Below, in pieces: positions 11,360-24,733 of a stretch of 64,000 nt of DNA. The notes beneath the pieces were generated by a model. That model was not told the origin of the DNA and did not search any database. It saw nothing but the letters and a program-made list of their open reading frames with translations. The DNA lies in NCBI RefSeq assembly GCF_018873765.1, contig NC_057918.1:8750862-8814861 (forward strand). The letters run 5' to 3'. The position numbers were made by a program, and so were the translations under genes. Within the stretch, counting starts at the first letter, position 1. Every line of letters begins with the position of its first letter. Origin of the DNA: Telopea speciosissima (taxonomy: Eukaryota > Streptophyta > Magnoliopsida > Proteales > Proteaceae).

Positions 11360-13020
11360 CCTAAGGTCCACTAAAAAAATACTTCGACCCACTTACTTGA
11401 GAATCTTTGATTGTATTAAGCATTCATACAAGAACCAACCACGATACTCAATGCGACTAACAAGGTGCAAAATATACTACACTCGTTAATTTTTCACAAT
11501 CGAAACTAAACGTTTAATTGAAGAGTCCATCAATACCGTGGATGTCTTCCATCATTACCCATTTAAGACGTTAGGCACTAAAGCAGTGTTAGTTCGATGA
11601 CCTTTGTGCAGATTCATCAATCACCAACACCATAATCAGACTCACTCTCCAGTCTATGATACCCCGGAGTATAGCTGATACAATCCAAAAAAACGCTTTC
11701 CGCATCCTCTTTTCCATTAAAATTAAAACCTCGAGTCCAAGCGCGCTCGCACACACACCCCCCCGAGCTGGACCACCCTTCAGGTATTGTTAGGCGAGTT
11801 CTATCTGTTGTCAAAAAATCTTCCTTCAATTTGAACCTGATAGTATGGTTATTTAGCACAATGACGACTCCTGCTGAGTGCTGACTGAGAATTGTACAAA
11901 AACTTTAAAAAGTCATCATCAGTTACCCCGCTCACAGACATTCTGGAGTTCACAACTTCTTTAGGAAAGCAGGTTTCACAACTTCAGTCTTAAAATCTTT
12001 CCCAATACTACTACCTGCTTTTCAGACAAGAACCCAACTGCCGCATATTCTGCAACATCACCTGGCTCACAAAGAGTGCACATACAAGAGACCACAACAA
12101 CAACCAAGGTGGATACAAAGAAATCAATCACAAGGGGCCGCTCGGCCACATAAGACATAATTATAAAGAGACGTAAAGAAAGATGAGAATTATTATCCAA
12201 CAAAGTACTAAAACCGACAGCAACGAGCAGATGAGCATTCCTGAGAACATCAACGAAGGATCGTGTGATGACACGCGGGGGAGGTCTTACAAATTCTAAA
12301 ATACCAACCACAAAAAAATGGAAACCTGCTTTCTTACTTGGGGGGTCGCACAATCAAAACCATGTTACATGGTAAACACATTACAACTCTTGCCAACAAT
12401 AAATCAACGGAAAACAAAACAATTAAGGATCTGATTACCACAGGGTCAAACCTACCATGAAAAGTAAATATGTTAATAGTTAATTAGAATTTTAGCAAGA
12501 TATCAAAATGGTATTTTTGAGGCAACTACATTCAGAGTGACACTAACCATAACATAAACATGAAATAAATGTACATCACCACCACACCAACCAAAATCAA
12601 GAACCAAAACCTCAATTACCAAAATTTTTTGGTCAAGACTAGATTATATATAAAATATATGCAAAGAAAAAAATTATAAATTAACATCAAAGAAGATATG
12701 GAAGGGCTTCTTCTCAGGCCTGTTCATACACCCGAAGCCATTTATATAAGGGGTTGGAATGGGAAGAGGCAATGACACCACCCAGCAGAATACAGTCAAG
12801 GTACCACACACCATGTTGATAACCAATCTCAAAGTGTCTGGGCAACATGGCATAGGTGCTTTCCAGCAAGTTAAATATCTACAAAAGGAAACTGATCTGT
12901 GCAGAGGCCATCTCACCCAGAACAATTTTAACGAACAAACAGCTTCCAGAAGCCGACCGATTCTTGTAAGTTACAGTTGGTACAGTGGAGAGGTGGTGGT
13001 CAGAGGTTATAAACATATGT
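11360..13020. other. Intergenic DNA, perhaps partly distal 3' UTR of the SUO-type gene
   Basis: No coding feature is accepted. The minus frame at 11976-12353 (125 aa, valine-rich) and that at 12674-12925 match nothing I know. The part closest to 13 kb has a composition similar to the transcribed 3' flank of the minus-strand SUO gene and could belong to a long 3' UTR; RNA evidence would be needed. Confidence 0.35.
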
Positions 13021-13021
13021 A

Positions 13022-13445
13022 AGGCACTCCCTTGCTGCCCATTCCCCAAGAAACATTAGATAAAGTCCTCTTGGAGCTGGCCGGCACCCATCCCGAGAGC
13101 TGGAGAGGATACAAGAAAAGGAAGACAACAATGCCATGAAAATCATTTCAGTGAAAACGGAATATAAAAAATTTACAGGTATTACAGCAAATGGTACATT
13201 TTCTCTTCACAGTAAAAAGCACAACATATGTGGGAGTGAACTTTGAAACTGGAGTTGAAAAAAAATACCACAAACAGAGAAAAACCCCCCACATATGTCT
13301 GGGCTCTGTAATTCAAAGTGTAAAGCGGCCTTGTGTGTCTCAGCACACACAATATGAACACCATCAACATTCTCAAGGTTTCAGGGGAAGGGAATATGAG
13401 CTCACCAGCATTCATAAATTGAAGAATTTTTCTCTCAGAGCTCTC
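13022..13445 (-). other. Probable 3' UTR of the SUO-like gene
   Basis: This is the first stretch downstream of the TAG stop at 13446-13448. It has no coding frame of interest and no clear AATAAA, so the end of the transcript cannot be placed. Confidence 0.45.
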
Positions 13446-16400
13446 CTACTGCCATGAGTGTTGTTTGTAGCTGAAACTCTCCGGATTCCACCCTCCTTCA
13501 GGCTCCTTCCTCTTCAGCACCCCACCTGCTGCCTGGTACATTCTAACTTGATCTTCAGCTAGGGCCTGGGAACTGGCGACTGAAAGTTGCCTCGATGCTG
13601 ATGGTATCCTGTCATCTCTCCCTTCCATCTCTGTAGCTCCTGGACCTGCATTCAAATCTAGACCATGCCTTCCCCACTTCCGACTGCTTTCAGGCCCTGT
13701 CGTGTTGGAAGCACTATCAGGAAGGCTTATCACATAGGGCCTCGGATAATGAGAAGAGACTGCACCTGTATGTCCCACTAGCTGTGAGGGTACAGCAGGG
13801 AAGCAGATTCCCCCACCAGGAGAAGAGTCTACATATGTTGTCGAGCCACCAGAAAAAGTCGTTGAAGGTAGAGGGAAACTAGTGCCGAAAGGGAATCCAG
13901 GATATGGGAATGGCGCAGCCAGAGAAAAAGCTACTGCAGGGGATGAAGATAACACTGATCCTCTGTACACTTCAGGCCCAAAAGTGGTGCCACCACTAGG
14001 AGGTCCTAAGATCCTTTGTGCCCCACCAGTAGCAACAATTGGGTAAGGCTGCTCCCCCCTGTCAGGCAAGATCGATGGAATGGCTACAGCCGGATAAGAG
14101 TTTCCCGGAGGGAACCATGAAAGATTTCCCAGTTCTGCATTGTTCATCCTGAGTCCAGCAACAGGCGCTAAAAATGGCACATTACTCTTGGAATGCTGGA
14201 GACGAGGTACCGGTTCTGCACCCATCTCATCAAGCCCTGGCCCATTATTCAAATCAAAGTCTCTCAACACATTAACTCCACCATTAGGTAGTCCACTAGA
14301 TGAAGATGCCCTAACTGGCATAACAGGGATTTCTACCCTACGATTGGTACTCACCGTGAATTGCGCACTCTCCGTACCTTCATCAACCCTGTTCAAGTCA
14401 AGGTCAAGTCCACCAGCACTACGGCCAGGTGCAGATGAAGCCCCAAACATCTGACTGTGTCCCAAATCTCGATTATTAGCAGACCCAGACCCAGACCCAG
14501 ACACTCTCTCTTGAGCAGAACTTTGAGAAGCCATGTCCTCAAGAAGTCTCTCATCTGGAACATTCAAGTCAATATCCAGTGGAGGGCGACCTTGTTTGCT
14601 GGCAGTCATATCATGGTGGATGTCAGTTGTACTGAGTGGCATCTCCAGAACCTTCCTAGGTTCAGCTGGCCGAAATGCACTAGTAGCAGCTGAACCTTTC
14701 CACCCAAGCTCCCCTTTACTCTTCAATAGGTTTTCAGGAGGAACAAAAGGCCTTTTATTAGGAGCAGCAACTGTAATTTGAGCAGGTACACTGCTTGATA
14801 AGGAAGGAACAGAGAAAGGTAGATGGATAGGTAGATGAATGGCAGAACTAACTGGCTCACTTTGGTTCCCTTCATCCACAGGAAAGCCTTCATTCAAATC
14901 AAAATCCAACTTAGCAGCCATATCAGTTACTGCTGCGACAGATGAAGAAGCTTCTGCCGTGGACATACATGCTTCCACATCATCGGCTTCAGGGCCAGTC
15001 AACTTTGACCCAGCTGCCTTCAAGCATTGCTCATTTTGTCCAACAGTTAATGGGGACAACTCTTCGTTGGGAGCTGATCCACCAGAACGATTCTCAAGAT
15101 GCTCCCTCTTTTCAGAAGCCTCCTCGTTCCCTTCACTTCTATGATCTGAAACAACTGAACCTACTCCAGCTCCACCTCGATCGTCGAAAGTTGGAGGAAC
15201 ATTACTTGCCTGCTCCTTTCTTTGGCACTCACTCTGCTCAACATGATTCCCCAAGTCCATGTCATCAGGCTTCTCATCCTTAATCTCATTGTCTGGAGCC
15301 ATACCATTACCAGAACTAGAGGGTAGCGGTGCATCCTTGCCAGTGAACTCTACAGACCCAGAGTCTAAATCAGCAGGTGGCTTCTGCTCGGCAGCAATGC
15401 CAGCATTAAACCCTTCATGCACAGGATTCTTGTTCTCACTATCAAATTCCACCGCTGGACAAGATGGTGACTCATCAATGGATTCCTTCTCAACTTTTAT
15501 AACAGAAACTGCGTTGTCAATGTTACAGGCATCAACAACACAACCACGAACAAGATTCGTTGCCGCTGCTATACTACTACCAGCAATCTTTTCTTCCACA
15601 TGATCAACTTTCTTCTTTTCATCTAACAGGGGACTCCAAGCCTTCGGTTTTGTCTCTGGGAAACCATCATTAGCCCCGGGAACAGCCAACTTATTCCTCT
15701 CTCGTAGTTGGCTGACTCCACCCTCTATGTCATCTTCTCTTGATTCTAGAGTGCACAAGGCCACAGAAGCAGCAACTGTATTGTCATCAAGTCTTCCATT
15801 GGATTTAAAGCACAAGTCTCCACTTTGCTGCAAACCTTTACTGGTAGATACTTGAAGCAGCTCAGTTCGCTCCCCTATTGCCTTCTCTTCAGAACATGTG
15901 ATTTTATTGTCCCCTGAAAAAAGAATTATAAAAAAAATTAATGTAAAGATATGGTTTTATTCAACCTAAAGCTATGGAGGACCCAGATATATTACCTTGC
16001 TTCTCAGTGTCACCATCTGCACCCTCAACAGGCTGACCTTGGCTTCGGGGTCCAGCATCTTCATGTGATAATCTCATTTTGGCATCATTACTAGTATAGG
16101 AGTTCTCTTGTACAGGTGAGCTTCTCCGAGGAGAATTAACAGGTGAAACCAGATCAGATTTTGACATCTCTCCCGTAGCCACACTGGCAAGCAAATTCAT
16201 TCCAACATCATCCCCTACCATAGATGCACTAGCCTCAGAGTACTTGACACAGCTTTCAATCAAAGCATTTATGGAGCTGAAAGAAGCCTTGGAATCATTT
16301 CCTGATAACGAGCAGGTAGCTTTAGATGTGTCTGTTGTTTTAGCAATCTCATCAGTATTTCTGCAACGCTCTTCATCAGGAACTGCAGCAGGTGACCCAT

Positions 16401-19400
16401 CTCCCTCATCAGATGCAATGACTCCATCTTTTACATCATTACTCTGCCATGACTCTATATTCACATCTGCCACAGTATTAGCCCGACAAGCATCAGTCTT
16501 CCCCTTCACTTTACGATCAGAGTGGTCATGCTTCTCAGAGTGCCCGGGAGAAGAAGCTCTGCTAACCATGATGGAAGTATCATCAAAAGAACCTCCACTG
16601 GCACTTCGTGCAGGGCTACGGCCAGGATTTGGAATCCTAACAATCAGCCTGTGGTTACCAACATGATCAGCAATAGGTGTATCAGGTGCTCTTTCGCATG
16701 TTAGTCCAGACTGTGATATCTTTTCGGAAGAGGCATTCCTGTTCATGGAGCTGCATTTTCCCACTGTAGTTTCCTTTTGAACTCCAGAGACAGCTGATCC
16801 TAGAAATCCATTACTTGATTTCCGATGTCGGGAAGCAGCACCAGAGGTTTTATTCACACTTATAGACCCAGCAGTGGAGCTCCTTGCATCCTCTCTACAA
16901 GAAGAACCAATAGTTTTAGCATGATCACTTGAACAAGACTGGCTATTGTTCTGAGATTGACTAGAACTGCTACTCTTTTCCTCCTTTATCGTTGACAGAG
17001 GTAGATCTGAGGCACCACCACTAACTGCCAATTTGCAATGAAAATCCTTTGAACCAGTAGCCACCGGAGCAGGTAATGACGCTGACAATTTAACAGACCC
17101 AGGGGATGCCGATGTTGACTTGGAAACAGCATCCCCTTGGCCTAGTTTAACTTGTGCCGATTTAGAAGCAGAAGGTTGTGTAACGGAGCTCTTCACAGCA
17201 ACCTCAGAAGATCCTCCTGTGCGTCTGCTTCCTCCATGGGAGACGTCTGAAAAACCTGGCTTGCTATGCCATGAAACAGCCTGGCTAGACCCAGATTTCG
17301 CATCATTGATTTTCATTTCTGCCTCAACACGTTTTTTCCATGTGTCAACTAAACTCCTAGCTTTCTTCTGGATTTCCAAGTTTTTATGACTACGCAAATG
17401 ATTCACAGACTTGCCAACATTACAGGTCTGCAGAGCATGAAGATTCACAGGCAACTTATCAAGTGCACGAAGCAAAGCCAAGAGCAACTCTTCAATTGAT
17501 TTGTCACCTTCCTTGGGGCTGCTACCATCTCCAATCTTCCCTTTATGCACCTCTTGGAGCCATTCATCCAATACTGGCAGACCCCTAAGCTGCACAAAGC
17601 GGCCAAGGCAATCAAACCTATCAGTGCCCGCTATCACATCTGCAAGCATTATTCGGCCAGCCAAGTCTATCTTCTTCTCAGCTCTATCAGGCTGCATAAG
17701 CTGAACGAATTTTTCAACCCCTTCGAAGTCAACAAGTCCTCCTTTGTCGGTTATTTTGGCAATTTCAGATTTTAACAGGTTCTCAGGTCTACAATGGCCT
17801 GGATCCCCATCATCGGTTTTTAAAGAGCGTTCTCGTTTGATTGGCTCAGAGCCCTGATCACCCCTTTCCCTCTTCTTTCCTTTACCTTGAGATGGCAATG
17901 AGCTGGCACTATTTTGTACACTATCTGAACCAGGCTTTATTGGTGGAGTTGATGTTGGACCATTCAATGGTTTTGGAGAACGCCCTCCTGACTGCACTGC
18001 TGCATGCATTTCTAGTCGTGTTTTGTCTAGTAGCTGGTCTACTTCTTCCTGTCGCTCCTATAGAAAATACAATATAGTTATAGGAACTACACATAATCAG
18101 GACAGCAATCAAAGCATACCAGAAGCAGCTCTAATACGAAAAATTATGAAGCATAAAGCGTACATTGATATAATCTTGATCAGTTAGCCACCATAAGCAC
18201 TTGTTCGCAATGTCATAAACCCGCCTGCAAACAAATGAGGATATCCCTGAAGGAAGTTCAACACCTTTACGAAGGAATGCAACTTTACACGGATGGAGTA
18301 ACGATGCAGCAGGTATCTCATCCTTGTGAAACGAATAAAACACTTCGTTTGGTGCAGCTTCCAGCAGAATGCCTTTGCCAAGCTTTACTTCAGCAGGTCG
18401 GTAAAGCCAATTTACACCTAACTTAAGATTATCCTCTTTGCCTGATGTCAACCAGCGAATTATGCCAATGAAAGGTGGTGATTCTTGCGGGGGCTTGAAA
18501 AGTGCACAGTCACCAACACTAATTTTGCGTCCATCCTACAAAACACGAGAAACTTCAGTGGAAATAAAATAAGTAGAATGGATACAAATAGAGAACAGCA
18601 AAACTACAACTTGAAAAATGAAAACCAGAGAAGATGTGGTTGTGGTCAGAAGATAAACTGATAGTTGGATCATTAGGAAATGGAATACTAAATCATAACT
18701 AGGATTACCATTAAAATGTCCAAACCATAAGCTATTTCATATAAAAAATTTAAAGCACAAACTTTCACCGATAACCAAAAAAATCCAGTATCTCAGACTC
18801 CAGAGGGCTCCTAAGCAGAATACAAGTTTTCAAAGGAGGAATAGGGAAGAATAATCCAACTACTTATCTGCAAATGCCCCCATTAATATTTTTTTCCCTT
18901 TTACCCCCTCCTGACAGGCATTTCATAAAACTTCTAAATTGATGGCCTCTTTACTGTCACCAAACAGGATCTTAACCTGCCAATAACACATTTATGATTG
19001 CAATTTAAAGAAATATCACTGCCAAGCAACTGATACGCAATTAGGTGGCTATGACTTGGAAGGAAATAAAAAATACTAAATGATACCAAAATTTAATGAA
19101 ACACTAAAGAGAAAATTTGCTAAGAAATGAACACGCACAAGTACAGCAACCAAAAAGTTAAAAAACTGTTACTGAGAACAATGTTTTTGGATGTGTAGCC
19201 TCAATTTTATAAACCCAACTGCAACTAGATCAGACCAGGCAGTAGGTGATGAAGATTCAAATAAGTTTTTAGTTAATGAGAATGAGAAAAATAACACTAC
19301 CACACAGAATATCAATGTTCCATGAAGATGCTAAGAAAAAGAAGTTTACTAACAAATGAGACTTTATTGAAATTAAAGGCGTTATGTAAGAGGTATTTGC

Positions 19401-21792
19401 TTTTCAAACTTCAAAGCACCGTAGGAGCCCAAACAGAACAGTCATCTGCAAAATAGGACTAGGCCAAAAAAACAAAGAAGATACAAGGTTCTGGGAATGA
19501 AAAAGCCACATACAAAAGGAAAATCCCACTCCACATTTTCTAAACAATAAGCTAATGCTTTTAGTGCTTCAATAAAAAAAAGGGCAGAAGATACCACAAC
19601 CAAGATTTGTAATAAAGGAATCAGCTCACATCCTCCTCACATCCTCTAATCAGATATATGAAAGCAATCTAGTTTGGTTAACAGTACAAATAGAGTCATC
19701 AAAATACAAATTCAACTGATATCTAGCTGTCCACCTCTAAGTCATCCATCCCAAATTCCACTAGGGTTTCTACCTAAAACAACATCCGTAGTATGGCACA
19801 GCTAAAATGCATACAAAAATATGGCATGCAAGAAAAGCATGCAATGTCTTTGATACAGAAGCCAGCAACATTTATTTTATTGGCAACAGAAGAAAATTTT
19901 ATTTGATAAATCAAAAATCAGCTAAAAACTTTACAGGTGAACATACTTAAACTCAGTTTCAAAAAAGTTAGATAAGAAAGCTTTTTATGAGAAAAACAAG
20001 TCAAGGTAGTAATCAAATTTAGGCCTAAAGAGACACATTTAATGGACCTGCATTTAAAAATGAAAGAAAGAAAGAAATGACTTTTATTGAGCACAACAAT
20101 TTCCAGCATTTTTTAACTCCACCAAGTTCAAAACATTTAAATTCCTTAGAAGTTAGTTTTTCTTCTGTTCCCCCTTTCGAGAGCAAACCATGTCATGAAT
20201 CTCTTTTTACATCTTAAACCCAAGACTATTTAGTACATTTGATTATTGAAATACCAACACTGGAGGAAACATTTCACCAACCATATTTGGGGGGGAAAAA
20301 AAAAACAGCTAAGACAAAAGTAAAGATAGATTGAAACCCTTTTGAAGTTCCAGCAATTGCAGAATTCCATACCATCCTAGAATTGTGGTGGAACATTCAA
20401 TGATGAGGACAAATCATTCAGTGACAAAGTTCCACAACATACAATGACCCAAAAAACAAACTGACAGTCTGGTTAATCGGAATGCTCTAGTTTGTTTAAG
20501 TAAACAATATCTCTGAGAGTATACAAATGGATAAAGCCAAGTAACACATGTTACTAAAGAAAAGAAAAGAAAAAGAAGCTCAATAACATATGATGTGACA
20601 ATTGTGTATATATATATAGGGCTCCTTCTAACACTATATATAATCTACCTATAAATAAAAAACGACTGGAATTTTCACTCAAAATAAATGATCCAGCAAC
20701 AGGAAGCTAGCATATCCAAGAATCGTTTCTTCCAAGTAATTTCAACACAATAGGATCCTAATTAAAAACAATTGTACTTTTTCTTAGTTCACTCATCAAA
20801 TAAGAAAAGCAAGCATACATATCCACCCAATTCTAAAAAAAACACACATTGAGACAAAACTTATCAACCAACTAGATTATCACATAGAATTAGCAAAAGT
20901 ATCAGAAATGACACTGACAGCAAATATTACTTTAAAGATCCCACCAAAGAGCTTACAAAATGTAAGTAAGTAATGTTCATTTCTTATTCACGTGTCTCTA
21001 TTGTCAGCAAACTCTTTTCAAACTTAGTAATGCAATGTCACCAGATTCAGTTTCATAAAATCAACGCTACAATACACCCGACCCAAAAGAGCAAGAGCAA
21101 TCAAAGAACCTCAACAATCTAAGAATAATCAAGAGGCTGCACAGTCCAGTAAATTCAGTTCAAAATTATAACCAAGAAGAATCCAGAAAACACAATCCCA
21201 GAATTTGCTATCATGTTTTGAGCTGAACCCCCATCCCCCCCCCCCCCCCAAAAAAAAAAAAATCAAATCAAATCAAAACTCCTATTTCCCCCGACATACA
21301 GAACTGCATAGACGGATAGTAGCAACCCTCCCCGCAAGGGGAATTAAAAAATAACAAAAAGAGCAGTTAAAGTTGAAAACACCACCATCGACTACAACTC
21401 CTAACAAATAGCAAGTCTACCGAACCAATTCCCAATCTTTCCTCGTTGTCCACCAAAAACACAGAGGAGAGGCATAAAAGGGGAACATGTAAGAGAACTC
21501 TGAATTCCATAACCAACAGCATGCACAGATAATCTATAGCTCCGAAAGTCAGGTTCTTTTCTCTCCCCGATGCCTACCTTCACAAAGCCCCAACAAAAGA
21601 ACACCAATCGATTTATATCAACAATCGGAACAAAGACGAATACCCAAAAAACACATAAGGGGGGGATACCTTGCAGAAAGAATCAGCTGTGGATGTAATT
21701 GTAGAATCGGAAACTACAGTCGTCGTACCAATCGCGGGGACCGGCCACATGTGCCGCCTCCTTTTCCACTCCTCACCTTCCCGCCCATGCAT
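13446..21792 (-). CDS. SUO: SUO-like BAH and TFIIS N-terminal domain protein (GW protein)
   Basis: Coding exons on the minus strand are 21792-21670, 18535-18164, 18057-15996 and 15913-13446. All junctions are GT-AG and phases close exactly (1,674 aa). The start MHGREGEEWKRRRHMWPVP is the conserved N-terminus of this family. Exon 2 (residues 42-165) is the BAH domain (DGRKISVGDC ... WLTDQDYIN). Residues about 261-415 form the TFIIS N-terminal helical domain, ending in NHLRSHKNLEIQKKARSLVD. The rest is Ser-rich and disordered, with two GW pairs (residues 1256 and 1660) and five DLN motifs. The Arabidopsis homologue SUO promotes miRNA-guided translational repression and has been reported in the nucleus and in P-bodies. 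Intron 1 is 3.1 kb; the others are 106 and 82 bp. Plus-strand frames over it are shadows. Confidence 0.92.
18536..21669 (-). other. Long first intron of the SUO-like gene
   Basis: The donor is AAG|GTATCC at 21670/21669 and the acceptor is TTTTGTAG|GATGG at 18536/18535. The 3.1 kb is A-rich on the plus strand (T-rich in the transcript, as usual for plant introns) and holds no repeat fragment or ORF that I recognise, apart from a C10/A12 homopolymer pair near 21235-21265. Confidence 0.85.
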
Positions 21793-22310
21793 AGCCTTGC
21801 ATCTTCGCCAATTTTTATTTCGATCCCACCTTCGTCCCGAACGAGAAACATCAATCCCGCCGTAATTCCACCGCCCGATCCAAGAAACCCTAGAATCGTC
21901 CTAAAATTAGAGGAACAGGAAACCCTAGATCCAATCCAAAGCCTTGTATTACCATCTCCGAAACCTCCCCAAAAACAGAAACCCTAATTTCCGCCCAAGC
22001 GACGCCTCGAAACAAGGGAATTCCAAGATTAGGGCTCAATTCGTCTACGGCAGAGATTCGTACACCGATCGAATTGACGCTACGCAGTTCAGATCCAGGT
22101 CGACATCTAGCGATGATTTCGCTCGCGATCTCAACAGAGAGAGAAATAAGGGAAGAAGAGATAGAAAGAGAAAGAGAAAGAGAGAGAAAAACCCTGGGGA
22201 AACAAACGAAATGGTTTTATGAGACCACGCCAGACGGCAACGGCAAAGCGAAGGGTGTACTTGGTACCGCAGCACGGGCAGTTCGGGTAGGTCGGGCAGA
22301 GAGAGAGAAC
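21793..22310 (-). promoter_or_regulatory. 5' UTR and promoter region of the SUO-like gene
   Basis: This lies upstream of the ATG at 21792. The transcribed strand carries a CT-rich tract (GA-rich on plus, 22137-22192), common in TATA-less plant promoters and leaders. No TATA box is evident, so the start site is uncertain. A 5' UTR intron is possible. Confidence 0.5.
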
Positions 22311-22530
22311 CACCCTACATTGTTTTCATACGTACATCGTATCCGATTTAATGATTATTATTATTTTTATTTTTATTATTTTCCTAAAAATGCCCCTATT
22401 TCCTGCATGTGCTCGCCACTAAGATACGCCTTGAGTGATATAATTGGATACAGCGGCCAATTTATATTTTTCTATGGGTAGCTGGAGCTCTCCAAGTCTC
22501 TCTATTCTCACCCCCTCGCGCAACCAAACC

Positions 22531-22560
22531 TTCCTCTTCCTCTTCCTCTTCCTCTTCCTT
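22531..22560. repeat. (TTCCTC)n microsatellite
   Basis: Five hexamer units of TTCCTC-type wording occur in the intergenic flank of the SUO-like promoter. Confidence 0.8.
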
Positions 22561-22619
22561 TGAATAAGGGTCACCATTTTTACCAACCAGAAAAAACACA
22601 GAATAAGGGTCTCCACCAC

Positions 22620-23061
22620 CTAAGGATGTTAAAACGGTACAGTTTCGGTTTAAATGATTCGGAATGGTTCGTTTCAGAGTGTTTGTGGATGTAGAAATGT
22701 AGAAACAGAATCATTTATCGAACAATTTTCGATTTTGGGTATTGTAATGATTTCGGTTTCACAGTTTTAAGTGGTTTTGATCTTCAAATTGTTATCGATT
22801 TGAGGTAATAGGCTCATACATGGTCTTCCATTACGGACAAGAGATAAAATAGTAAAAACAAAAAATCCATTTTTTAAAGGAAAACTCAGGGTAAACTTGC
22901 TTAATACAACTTAAGTGTATCAATACCGCATCAATATCAGTTTTGAAGGTGACTGATATCGGAAAATTATCTCCTGCAATTTTCTGTCCGGTCCAATTCA
23001 CTAGTGCCTGTAATAAGAGAGGTGAAATCCACCCGGGCAGGGGTGGAATGGTTATTGCGCC
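22620..23061. other. Intergenic; possible left part of an hAT-like repeat
   Basis: CTAAGGATGTTAAAACGGTAC followed by GTTTCGGTTTAAATGATTCGG resembles the left end of the GGGTGTCAA repeat family that is complete at 23062-23895, but no right end is found. The rest has nothing recognisable. Confidence 0.4.
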
Positions 23062-23895
23062 TAAGGGTGTTAAATGGTCCGGTTTCGATTAAATGGTTCG
23101 GTTTGATTCGATTTTAACTGCTTGAGGGTGGGAATCGTAACCAAACCGTTTAACTAAACGGTTGCATATCCAAAATCGCAACCATTTAGTAAACAGTTTC
23201 GGTTATACGGTTTTTAAACGGTTTCGGTTAAATGGTTATACACGGTTTTCAGTTACATGGTTATACACGGTTTTCGATTAAATGATTTTACACGGTTTGG
23301 GTTAGCCGATTATGAATAACATCCCTGTTACTAAATAGTTTAATAGTTTTCGAACCAAACCTCCTGTACTTTTTAATAGATAATGAGTTGTAGCCTATAG
23401 TGCTATCTCTTTTAATTAGTAAATACCTTCAATGGATGATGGATCCCATGAAAATATTGTACCTTCAATCATTGTTTACCCATTTTTTATTTTTTATTTT
23501 TTTCGGATAGAAAACCGTTTACCTTTTATATACTAATACTAATTAGTTAGTAGTAATTATGAAGTTATTAGTTTTTTTTTTTTGAAAAAAAGAAATCATT
23601 TATTGAAGAAACGAGACTTAGTGAGTTAGTGACTTAGTGGTTAGTACTTAGTAGTTGCTATTGCTAGGTTTTGAATCTTTTGATGTTTGGTTTAAATGGT
23701 TATAATCGATTGTAATTGAATTAAACGACCTAAAACCATTGGATTAATTAGTTAAAATTGGACCAAACCGTTTAGTTAAACGATGGCATTTTTTAAACCA
23801 TAACCAGACCATTTATTTAAATGGTCTACCAATTTCGGTTTAAACGATTCGCTTCGATTTCGACAAATGGTTTCAGTTTTGTTTTGACACCCTTA
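23062..23895. mobile_element. Non-autonomous hAT-like element (TAAGGGTGT termini)
   Basis: The ends are TAAGGGTGTTAAA and TTTTGACACCCTTA, inverted to each other. Flanking octamers ATTGCGCC and AGTGCACC agree at 6 of 8 positions, fitting a decayed 8-bp duplication. The interior is built of GGTTTCGGTTAAACGG-type phrases in both orientations and has no transposase frame. A LINE-tail-like stretch (T-run then TTTATTGAAGAAACGAG) is nested near 23571-23620. Confidence 0.6.
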
Positions 23896-24733
23896 AGTGC
23901 ACCCCCCCCCTCCTATTAGGGGCACTAGGGGAACTGGACCGGGCAGGGAATATAGATCCACTGATACCCCAATACCGTGTACTAAAACCATATTTACCAA
24001 TCATCGCATAGAATTTGTAGGATGAAGCTTTTATTACACACTTAGGTGGACTGTTCACGTGTGAGGAATAAACAATTTATACAATAACAAATATAAGAGT
24101 GAATAAATAAATACTATTGTCCATGTCACAGTATTACAAATTTATTTATGAGAGAAACAATGCTATTTGAGCGTGTACAGTGCATTGCTTCTACGTCGAG
24201 ACACTACGACGAGCAAAATGACCATCATGCTTCATGAAAAGTTGGAAATTCATGGAGGCACAACGATCATTTAATGTGACCCTATGCCCAGTGCACCACA
24301 CACGCCCAGATAACATTCTCTTATGAATGCAATATTTACTTTGTAAATATTTTATAGTATAACTCATTAATCTCTTTCAAAAATTTTATTTAATTTTTGC
24401 GGTAGATGAACAAATACAGCAAAATGTTCCCTTTGCCACATGTCACTTGGTTATCGGGTAGAGTCGGATGATGATGAAGCAAGTCAAAGAGTGTACCCAC
24501 CTTGCATTTCCCCTCTAATGGTATGATGTCAAGTTAGGTCTAAGTATGGCATTTGAAAAGCTCTTGGTTTGTTCTGTGGGGAGAGTTTTGTAACGACCTT
24601 GTACCTATTTTAAAAGGAAAGCTCAGGTACGGAAGAGGAAATCCCATTCCAAACCCCACTGCAATGTATGGTGAAGTTGAAAAAGCTTGTAATTTACTAA
24701 TTTAGGCATCACTTGTAACTAATGCTTGCCATG

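Noticed and set aside
11976-12353. Minus-strand 125-codon frame
   Set aside because: No domain, signal or splice context recognised. Its valine-rich run comes from a CAA-rich stretch on the opposite strand.
14140-17704. Many plus-strand open frames of 60-140 codons
   Set aside because: They lie antisense to SUO exons, whose Ser/Gly/Pro-rich codons leave the opposite strand open. None resembles a protein family.
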